Source of the DNA: CAVOHU01 sp963817885
Lineage (GTDB): Bacteria > Acidobacteriota > Vicinamibacteria > Vicinamibacterales > JAKQTR01
Assembly (NCBI GenBank): GCA_963817885.1
Contig: CAWFQE010000007.1
Span: forward strand, 248,001-312,000
DNA: 64,000 nt
Direction of reading: 5' to 3'
Shown: one piece after another, positions 58,082 to 64,000 of the stretch
Position numbering within the stretch: the stretch's first letter is position 1
How the letters are laid out: every line of letters starts with the position of its first letter
Program-made: the position numbers and the translations under genes
The notes under the pieces: generated by a model
Seen by the model: the letters and a program-made list of their open reading frames with translations, nothing else
Told to the model about the DNA's origin: nothing
Databases searched by the model: none

Positions 58082-59101
58082 TCAGGGCGCCTCCTGCACG
58101 AGTGCCTGCTTCCTTACCATCGCCCGAAGCGCTTTCGCGACCCGGTCGGCTCCGCGTCCGTCCACCAGGCGGCGAGCGGCCGTCGCCAATCCGGCCCGCC
58201 GGCCCTTGTCCGAGGCGAGGCGGGATATCCGGCCGGCAGCGGCTGCGAGCTTCCGCTTCGGCGAGATCGCGCGAGCAACAGACGCGCTCGGCCCGAGTGA
58301 CGCCGCACAACCGCGCGCAATGAACGCACGAACGGCCGGCCGCTGTGCGGCCACCACGGGAACGGCGAAGGCGGGCACGCCAAGACAGCATGCTTCGTAG
58401 AGCGTCATGCCCCCGCCGACCACAGCCAGGTCGGCACGCATCAACTCCGCCGCCAGCGTCGGCCGTGACGTCAGCCACCGGGCGGGACCTTTGTGCGAGG
58501 CGCGTCGACGAGACGAGAAACCACCGGCAACCCTCACGTCGAGGTCGGGCCGAGCCAATCGGATCGCCCGGGCAAGCTCGGTGGCCAGGCGCTGCCGCGA
58601 TCCTCCGCCGAGCGCGATGAGCACGCGGCGGCCGGAGGCACGGACTGGCGCCCGTCCGCGCTGCCGCGCCTTCGCAAACTTCGGATGCAGGACTGCGAAG
58701 CGCGGGCCAGACAGCCGTGTTGCGGCTCCGGGCAATCGCCCGGGCGCGATGCTGCCGTCGACGCCCAGATCGGACCGAATCGGGGCGATCCCCAGATCGT
58801 GCAGGCTGGCGACCGGGATGCCCTTCCGGGTCGCGGCTTCAGCCCAGCTCTGCGCCGCGGCCGCCACGGGGTCGTCGATCACCAGCAGGCTGATCCTGCC
58901 CTGCTCGATGAGGCGTCGAGCGCTTCCTGTCACGACACGGCACCCGAGCCGTGCTGCCGTCGATTTCGCTGCCTTCGGGCCACGCACTGACATTTCGTGC
59001 CTCCAGCGCAGGGCCGTCGCCAGCGCCCGGCACCGCAAGAGGTGGCCGAACCCGATCCGCGGCCCAGCCGCGACGCGGAACAGCACGACCCGAGTCGCCA
59101 T
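58082..59101 (-). CDS. PseG/SpsG-like UDP-sugar hydrolase (GT-B fold)
   Basis: 339 residues. The N-terminal domain GPRIGFGHLLRCRALATALRW is the PseG/SpsG signature (GxGHxxR). The C-terminal half has LIALGGGS and the donor-site region RADLAVVGGGMTLYEACCLGVP. PseG releases UDP from a diacetamido sugar ahead of condensation by the NeuB-type synthase. ATG 59101 has AAGGAG nine bases upstream; ATG 59107 is also possible and the frame is open to 59179. It is first in the coupled operon. Confidence 0.85.
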   Translation of the reverse strand: MATRVVLFRVAAGPRIGFGHLLRCRALATALRWRHEMSVRGPKAAKSTAARLGCRVVTGSARRLIEQGRISLLVIDDPVAAAAQSWAEAATRKGIPVASLHDLGIAPIRSDLGVDGSIAPGRLPGAATRLSGPRFAVLHPKFAKARQRGRAPVRASGRRVLIALGGGSRQRLATELARAIRLARPDLDVRVAGGFSSRRRASHKGPARWLTSRPTLAAELMRADLAVVGGGMTLYEACCLGVPAFAVPVVAAQRPAVRAFIARGCAASLGPSASVARAISPKRKLAAAAGRISRLASDKGRRAGLATAARRLVDGRGADRVAKALRAMVRKQALVQEAP

Positions 59102-59274
59102 CCTCATCTGCTCCTTGTCCCCGAGCGTCGACCAGGCGACGGACGCGTCGGCCAACCGACTCCCCGAGGCGATTCCCAAGTGCGGAAGAACCGGCTACTT
59201 CATGTCCGGCTTCCGACTACCCGACTCTGGTTGCTGCATGCGACGCGCCAGGCGGACACAATAACCATGCACAT

Positions 59275-59889
59275 CTAGTTCGGCCGGGCATGACTCAAGC
59301 CGGCGAGGATGCCGGACAGGTGCGGCACCTCAGGCTCGATGTCGTATTCGAGAATGTCCGCCACGGTCAGCCAGTCCAGCGTCTCCTGCGCCGCGATCAA
59401 GCCTCCGAGGAAGCCGACCAGTTCGGAGAGAATGGCCCCGGCCGATCGATCGCCGACCGCGAGACTGTCCAAATCGACCTTCAGCGCGGCGCCTGTCGTC
59501 TGGATGATGGCAAGCAGCGCCCCAATGGCCTGAGAGAATTCAACGAGCCCCAGGTTGGCCCGCTTCACGTCGTAGCCCCGGAAATCGTCCGAAAGACGCC
59601 TGCAACCGGCCTTGAACTCCGGCATCGCCGCCCGCGCCTCCGCCAGCGTTGTTGCGAGCAGGCTGGCCGGCGTGCAGGACTGGATTTCCACCAATTCCAC
59701 GTTCGACAACGGCAGGCCCGCGACCGATGGATCCCGGAACGCCAGCTCCTCGCGACCGTCGAATCGGGCGGCCGTCACCACCTCACCGGATCCCGACAGT
59801 TCTCGATCGATGTGGCCAAGCAGGTCGCCCCACGTTCTCAGGCCCGAATCCACTGAACAGTCCTGCTCTCGAATCACCAGTCTTACCAT
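59275..59889 (-). CDS. Hypothetical protein of the flagellin-glycan region
   Basis: 204 residues, no recognised domain. The N-terminal third is beta-rich (MVRLVIREQDCSVDSGL) with LSNVELVEIQSC in the style of a small ubiquitin-like fold; the rest is helical with alternating hydrophobics (LGLVEFSQAIGALLAIIQTT) and an acidic end. GGAGG precedes ATG 59889 at good spacing. It is divergent from a glycosyltransferase gene only 41 nt away and upstream of the pseG-like operon. Confidence 0.65.
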   Translation of the reverse strand: MVRLVIREQDCSVDSGLRTWGDLLGHIDRELSGSGEVVTAARFDGREELAFRDPSVAGLPLSNVELVEIQSCTPASLLATTLAEARAAMPEFKAGCRRLSDDFRGYDVKRANLGLVEFSQAIGALLAIIQTTGAALKVDLDSLAVGDRSAGAILSELVGFLGGLIAAQETLDWLTVADILEYDIEPEVPHLSGILAGLSHARPN

Positions 59890-59930
59890 CGGCTACCTCC
59901 GGAATGACCATTGCTAGCCAGATCCTTGCC

Positions 59931-60908
59931 ATGAGTCGACCGCTTCGCATCCTGAGCTTCGGCTGGCAGCCCGACCACCTGCGCCTCCTTGCCAAAGCCG
60001 GGGGCCGATGGGAAGTGGTTCCGCGCATCCACACCCACATTCACCGCCCATGGGCGTTAGCCAGATCGCTGCCAGAGAACGTGAGCGTCGTGACCAGCGA
60101 GGTTGCGGCGGCGCGACTGCGCCGAGCCACCTACGACAGAATCGTGGCGTGGGCGCCGGTCGACCTTGATGACACCGCGCGGGCGCAAGTCCCGGCCGTG
60201 ATGGTCATGACCAGGACTCTCGCATTTGCGGAAGCATTCGGGTGCACTCGAGATGAGGTGGCCGCGGCTCTCGGGAGGCGACAGAGCGCTGCGGGTCTCA
60301 TCTATTCCTCAGCCCCCGTGGCGCGTTCGTGGGGGCTGCCTGGAGAGGTGCTGCGCTTTGGCGTCGAGGTCGAGCAGTATCCCGGCTATGAAGGCCACCT
60401 TGCACAGGTCTGCCTGGCTGGACGGATGTTCAACGAGCTGCCGGTCCTGAACGGGGTTGCGGCGCTCGGGCAAGTGACAGCCGGCTTGCCGTTCGCCATC
60501 TGCGATTCGGGCGAATCGGTGCCGGGTTCTCAGTCACCGGTGGGGCCGGCCGAGCGGTGGCGACTCTACCGCGATTCGAGGCTCGTGCTGTGGTGCGTGC
60601 CAGTCGCATTCGCCGATGGCTGCGATCCGCTGCTCCTCGAGGCGATGGCGATCGGTGCGCCCATCGCGATCGGTGCCCAGCCCGAGCCGCTGGTGGAGGA
60701 CGGAGTATCCGGATTCGTATCCGAGGATCCCGTCCAGCTTCGTCGCCGGGTTCTCGACCTGATGGCGGATCACGACCTTGCCCGTCGTCTCGGCGCGGGC
60801 GCCCGCGATCAGATCCGAGCCCGATGTCCCTGGGAACCGTTTGTCCGCCAATTGAGCTCGCTCCTCGGTGCCGCAGTGCCGAGTCGAGGTGATGTTCAAC
60901 TGTCATAG
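59931..60908 (+). CDS. Glycosyltransferase (GT4-like)
   Basis: 325 residues. The N-terminus LRILSFGWQPDHLRLLAKAG resembles the start of the two-domain transferase at 50425-52675. The C-terminal donor site reads DPLLLEAMAIGAPIAIGAQPEPLVEDGVSGF with the conserved EAM…G…A…G pattern. ATG 59931 was chosen because homologous proteins begin with this strand; ATG 59904 is in frame nine codons earlier. It lies directly upstream of fliC, consistent with a role in flagellin glycosylation. Confidence 0.8.
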   Translation: MSRPLRILSFGWQPDHLRLLAKAGGRWEVVPRIHTHIHRPWALARSLPENVSVVTSEVAAARLRRATYDRIVAWAPVDLDDTARAQVPAVMVMTRTLAFAEAFGCTRDEVAAALGRRQSAAGLIYSSAPVARSWGLPGEVLRFGVEVEQYPGYEGHLAQVCLAGRMFNELPVLNGVAALGQVTAGLPFAICDSGESVPGSQSPVGPAERWRLYRDSRLVLWCVPVAFADGCDPLLLEAMAIGAPIAIGAQPEPLVEDGVSGFVSEDPVQLRRRVLDLMADHDLARRLGAGARDQIRARCPWEPFVRQLSSLLGAAVPSRGDVQLS

Positions 60909-61161
60909 CGACACATCGGCCAGCCACGCTCGCCTCGTCCTCCCCTCCCGTCCAACTCGATGACCCCATCTGCAAGTCTCGCCACCTCTGCCAGGCCGGT
61001 GTGCGAATCCGCACGCCCGGGTCCCAGGCGATCCGGCCGGCCTCACTCCAGGTGCCCATCTGGGGTGCGGATCCGGACCACGCGCACGGAATACCGTCTA
61101 CGGCGGAGGGGCGCCGGCGGCCGCCCATCCGTCACGGTGTGCGGTTACGTCACATTCCCGC
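60909..61161 (+). other. Gap between the glycosyltransferase and the fliC promoter
   Basis: No gene or site was recognised. Frames across it are short and Arg/Pro-rich. Confidence 0.4.
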
Positions 61162-61188
61162 TCAAGAATCGGAAGGGGTGGACGATTA
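61162..61188 (+). promoter_or_regulatory. Predicted sigma-28 (FliA) promoter of fliC
   Basis: TCAAGAAT (61162-61169), an 11-bp spacer and GACGATTA (61181-61188) fit the enterobacterial layout TAAAGTTT-N11-GCCGATAA at 5 and 6 of 8 positions respectively. The implied leader is about 70 nt. Location before a flagellin gene is strong support; the matches alone are modest. Confidence 0.5.
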
Positions 61189-61199
61189 CCTTCATGTAG

Positions 61200-61221
61200 C
61201 CAGTGGGAACAACGCCACTGG
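61200..61221 (+). other. Stem-loop in the fliC leader
   Basis: CCAGTGG (61200-61206) pairs with CCACTGG (61215-61221) across an 8-nt loop. A second, weaker hairpin (CGCCG/CGGCG) follows before the AAGGAGG ribosome site at 61254. It may stabilise the mRNA or take part in translational control of flagellin. Confidence 0.4.
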
Positions 61222-61266
61222 GACGCCGGCAAGGACGTCGGCGAAGATTCGCCAAGGAGGAGTGTG

Positions 61267-62070
61267 ATGGCTTCGTTCTCAGTCGTAACCAACATCACGT
61301 CGTCGATCGCCCAGTCCAACCTGCACACCACGAGCCTGGGTCTGCAGAAGGCCCTGAACCGCCTGTCGAGCGGGTTCCGGATCAACGCGTCCGGGGATGA
61401 CGCGGCCGGTCTTGCGGTCGCCAACGGTTACCGCTCAGACGTCGCTATCATCAACCAGGGCATCAGGAACGCCAACGATGGCATGTCCACGCTTCAGATC
61501 AAGGATGGCGCGCTGGCGAACATCTCGACCCTGATCGACCGGCTCGCGACGCTGGCGACCCAGGCAGCCTCCGGCACGGCCAATACGGCCAGCCGCGTCA
61601 CGTTGGACAACGAGTTCCGTGACGTCATCACCGAGATCTCGCGGGAAGCGACGGTGGCGGGCCTCGACGCCGACAACGGTTTCTCGGTGTTCGTGTCGAA
61701 CGACGGCGCCAACGGAAAGGTGGCCAACACGATCTCCGCGATCACGACCACCACGATGACGCTCGAAGGACACGTGCTGACGAGCCAGGTGCTGGCACAG
61801 TCGGCAGTCGGGGCGATCGCCTCGGCGGTGGCGCTGCTCGGCACCCGGCAGGGCACGATCGGCACGCTGCAGAATCGCCTGCAGTACGCCATCAGCCTCG
61901 CGCAGTCGCAGGTGGTCAGCACGCAGGCCGCCGAGAGCCGCATCCGCGACGCGAACGTCGCCGAGGAGTCGGCCAACATGACGCGGTACAACATCCTGAC
62001 GCAGAGCGGCATCGCGGCCCTCGCGCAGGCGAACCAGACGCCTCAGAGCGTGCTGAGCCTGCTGCGGTAG
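61267..62070 (+). CDS. fliC: Flagellin FliC
   Basis: 267 residues: the conserved N-terminal D0/D1 (VVTNITSSIAQSNL, LNRLSSGFRINASGDDAAGLAVANGY), a short central region with the Thr-rich stretch ISAITTTTMTLEG, and the C-terminal D1/D0 (AESRIRDANVAEESANMTRYNIL, ALAQANQTPQSVLSLLR). There is no D2/D3, so this is a minimal flagellin. ATG 61267 follows AAGGAGGAG; a GTG one codon upstream is less likely. Ser/Thr of the central region are the natural glycosylation sites. Confidence 0.95.
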   Translation: MASFSVVTNITSSIAQSNLHTTSLGLQKALNRLSSGFRINASGDDAAGLAVANGYRSDVAIINQGIRNANDGMSTLQIKDGALANISTLIDRLATLATQAASGTANTASRVTLDNEFRDVITEISREATVAGLDADNGFSVFVSNDGANGKVANTISAITTTTMTLEGHVLTSQVLAQSAVGAIASAVALLGTRQGTIGTLQNRLQYAISLAQSQVVSTQAAESRIRDANVAEESANMTRYNILTQSGIAALAQANQTPQSVLSLLR

Positions 62071-62081
62071 CCCTCGAGCAT

Positions 62082-62117
62082 CCAGGGTGGACCCACTCCC
62101 CGGTGAGTCCACCCTGG
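62082..62117 (+). terminator. Strong hairpin terminator after fliC
   Basis: CCAGGGTGGAC (62082-62092) pairs with GTCCACCCTGG (62107-62117), an 11-bp stem with a 14-base loop that can itself pair partly, 12 nt past the fliC stop. A G+C-rich rather than T-rich sequence follows, so intrinsic termination is uncertain; it may also protect the mRNA 3' end. Confidence 0.6.
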
Positions 62118-62365
62118 GCCCCGCCCGCTGATCCGACAACGGGTCACACCCGGGCCTTCAGCCGATCGATACGCATCCGCCAGCTCGCCCGACGTACACC
62201 GGGCGGTCAATTCTCTCCATCATCCCACTCAGACGCGAGGCGTGCCGGTTTGCGCCGCCGCACCCAGTCACAACGACCTCGGATCAACGGATGCTTTGCG
62301 GAGTGGCCGAGCCGGGATCGTGGACTCTCTCGTCGTCCTGGCGAGGGAGATCCGGACGCCGGAGC

Positions 62366-64000
62366 TCAGTCAGATGAAGGACACGTCTCCAGGGGATGCG
62401 TGGGTGTGCGAGGCAAAGATCCGGCGGGCGACTCGAAGCCCTCGCGTGCCACCCGGACGCTGTTTCGGGCCGGTGGCCGGCGAGAAGGCACGAGGCTGTC
62501 CTGAGTCTCGAGCAGGCGGGCCAGCCCGCGGGCGCGGACGGCGGTTGCGCGACATTCCGACGCGTACCGGCGGGCGACATCCCGAAGCTGCGTCTCCTCG
62601 ATGCACTCGAGTCGCGTGCGAAGAAACGCCACGAGCGGCCGGCACAGCGGCTCGAGCTGACTCATCAGTTCGAGCGCGTTCAACTCGCGCGAGACTCGTT
62701 CCCCAAGATCGGACCCCTGCCGCTCCCTTTCCGTCGAGAGACGAACCGCGAGCCGCGCTGTGGCGAGCGACTGCGCGGCCAATCGATGCAGCGACGCGGT
62801 GACCTCGCTCCCTGGCAGGTGTTCGACCGGCCACTCAAAGGGCTCAGTATCAATCGCTGATGCCTCACACTGCGACCCTCTGCCTGACCCGAGAGACGAT
62901 TCCCACATCCTGGCGGATGCTTCACGCACGATCTCGTCAAAATCCGACACGGGCGACCACAGCGTCGTGTAGGTGATGCGTCCTGATGCTGTGAAGCGCC
63001 CCCGCATGATCCGAGCGGCCGCAGGCCTGGGCATCGGGCCTCGGCCCTCGGCGTGGGAAATCAGAGCCGAGACATCGAGAGGCGTCAGCTGATCCCTGCA
63101 GGCAAAGTGATGGCATTGTGCGCCTGCAGCACACGGAAAACACTCGAGGCAGGGTTCGAGAACGAAGTGGCCTTCTCCGTAGGGGGCGGTCTCGTGAACA
63201 TAAACCGGACCGGTCGACAGATCGATGACCCGTGTGCCGGCCGCGGCGGCCACGTGCATCGTGCCAGTGTCATTGGTCACCAGAACGCGGCACGCCGACA
63301 GCAGGGCCGCGAGGCTCTGGATGGAGGTCTGGCCGACTGCGCTGTAGACCTGCCGCCGGGTCCGCGCCAGCAGCCGGTCTGCGAGGGGCTGCTCGTCGGG
63401 TGTTCCGACCAGCACGACCTCGCCGATCTCTGGTGACAGATGATCGATGGCGTCAGCGAACAGCTCGGGCGGCCATCGCTTTCGTTCTTCACTGGCACCG
63501 AGCTGGACGGCAATGATCGGCCTGCCCGCCAGGCCGTGCTCGCCCAGCCACGCTCCTGCAGCGGCCCGGGCGTGATCGCCTATCTCGATCGCCAGCCCGG
63601 ACCGGTCGGAGCCGACGCCGGCCGCGCGATTGTTGATGTCGACGAGGTTGAAACAGCCCTGGGCGCGCGCCTGCTGGCTCGACCAGAAGTACGCCATCCA
63701 GTCGCCCCGGACAATCCTGCGTCGATCGGGCGCGATGACGCAGCCCTGCACCGACCGCGCCGGAATCAGCGCGGCGAGCAGGCCGCTCAGGTCGTTGTGC
63801 GTCAGATTCAGGATTTCGTCGAACGGGCCGCCGAGGTCGCGGACCCATTGATCCACCCGATCGACGGCGATGGGCCACGCCGACGGATCGGCCGAGACGA
63901 TACCCTCGACGTCGGACTGCGGGAACCCAACTACGCGGTCGTAGAGCGCGGCCGGCACCGGAACGTTCCGGAAGCCGTCGTGGACGACCAGTGTGATGCG
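62366..64000 (-). CDS. Glycosyltransferase family 9 protein with C-terminal helical extension (5' end outside window)
   Basis: At least 544 residues; the frame is open to the right edge. The GT9/heptosyltransferase donor region is evident: VQLGASEERKRWPPELFADAIDHL, VVLVGTPDEQPLADRL, LAALLSACRVLVTNDTGTMHVAAAAGTRVIDLS and CHHFACRDQLTPLDV. A helical, charged extension of about 220 residues follows and is not part of GT9. Minus-strand, convergent with fliC across a terminator-like hairpin. Context suggests a flagellin or surface-glycan transferase. Confidence 0.82.
   Translation of the reverse strand, partial: RITLVVHDGFRNVPVPAALYDRVVGFPQSDVEGIVSADPSAWPIAVDRVDQWVRDLGGPFDEILNLTHNDLSGLLAALIPARSVQGCVIAPDRRRIVRGDWMAYFWSSQQARAQGCFNLVDINNRAAGVGSDRSGLAIEIGDHARAAAGAWLGEHGLAGRPIIAVQLGASEERKRWPPELFADAIDHLSPEIGEVVLVGTPDEQPLADRLLARTRRQVYSAVGQTSIQSLAALLSACRVLVTNDTGTMHVAAAAGTRVIDLSTGPVYVHETAPYGEGHFVLEPCLECFPCAAGAQCHHFACRDQLTPLDVSALISHAEGRGPMPRPAAARIMRGRFTASGRITYTTLWSPVSDFDEIVREASARMWESSLGSGRGSQCEASAIDTEPFEWPVEHLPGSEVTASLHRLAAQSLATARLAVRLSTERERQGSDLGERVSRELNALELMSQLEPLCRPLVAFLRTRLECIEETQLRDVARRYASECRATAVRARGLARLLETQDSLVPSRRPPARNSVRVAREGFESPAGSLPRTPTHPLETCPSSD

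Overview
The window is G+C-rich, gene-dense bacterial chromosome with no phage, transposon, CRISPR or rRNA. The gene set resembles Acidobacteriota of the Vicinamibacteria type: a family S46 dipeptidyl peptidase, an M2 (ACE-like) peptidase, a fused MFS/spermidine-synthase protein, a 'WKEIA…RTVQRW' helix-turn-helix protein, a Gram-negative LptF/LptG permease and flagella. This placement is inferred from gene content and was not checked by a search.

Layout. (1) 1-9.3 kb: housekeeping genes recN (3' end), miaB, a DUF151 nuclease, parA-parB, a 961-bp gene-free gap, an lptF-lptG gene fusion and a PHP-domain protein. (2) 9.4-15.2 kb: xerD, then a MurNAc salvage locus of murQ, a MurK/NagK-type kinase, a sodium:solute symporter and a beta-lactamase-fold hydrolase that could be an AmiE-like amidase. 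(3) 15.3-25.3 kb: MFS/SpeE protein, secreted S46, CocE and M2 hydrolases, and a TPR lipoprotein. (4) 25.3-29.1 kb: accessory-looking stretch with an ECF sigma factor, a small membrane protein, a stand-alone STN-domain protein, a membrane-tethered HTH protein and a TlpA-like thioredoxin, beside tRNA-Pro(CGG). (5) 29.6-36 kb: surE, an acyltransferase-like membrane protein, amrS, moaA, a DUF3810 metalloprotease and an EF-hand protein. (6) 36.1-48.9 kb, minus strand: chemotaxis operon cheA-R-D-Y-X-B, stator motA-motB, two hybrid histidine kinases, an HD-GYP regulator and a degenerate kinase. (7) 49.2-64 kb: flagellin fliC among four glycosylation-type genes and a nonulosonic-acid gene set, with flbD and a second stator pair (motC-motD) in the same overlapping operon.

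Two patterns cross the window. Seven genes (lptFG, M2 peptidase, moaA, cheX, cheD, motA, a glycosyltransferase) each need one +1 reading-frame change to give a full conserved protein. One shared direction points to insertion errors in the assembly, though three sites have a CTT codon at the break. Second, several promoters fit TTGACA-like, 17-18 bp, TAGNNT, and a sigma-28-like promoter precedes fliC.

In function, regions 6-7 form a motility unit: CheA signalling, two stators, c-di-GMP turnover and probable flagellin glycosylation. Region 2 would import MurNAc, phosphorylate it and split off lactate to give GlcNAc-6-P.
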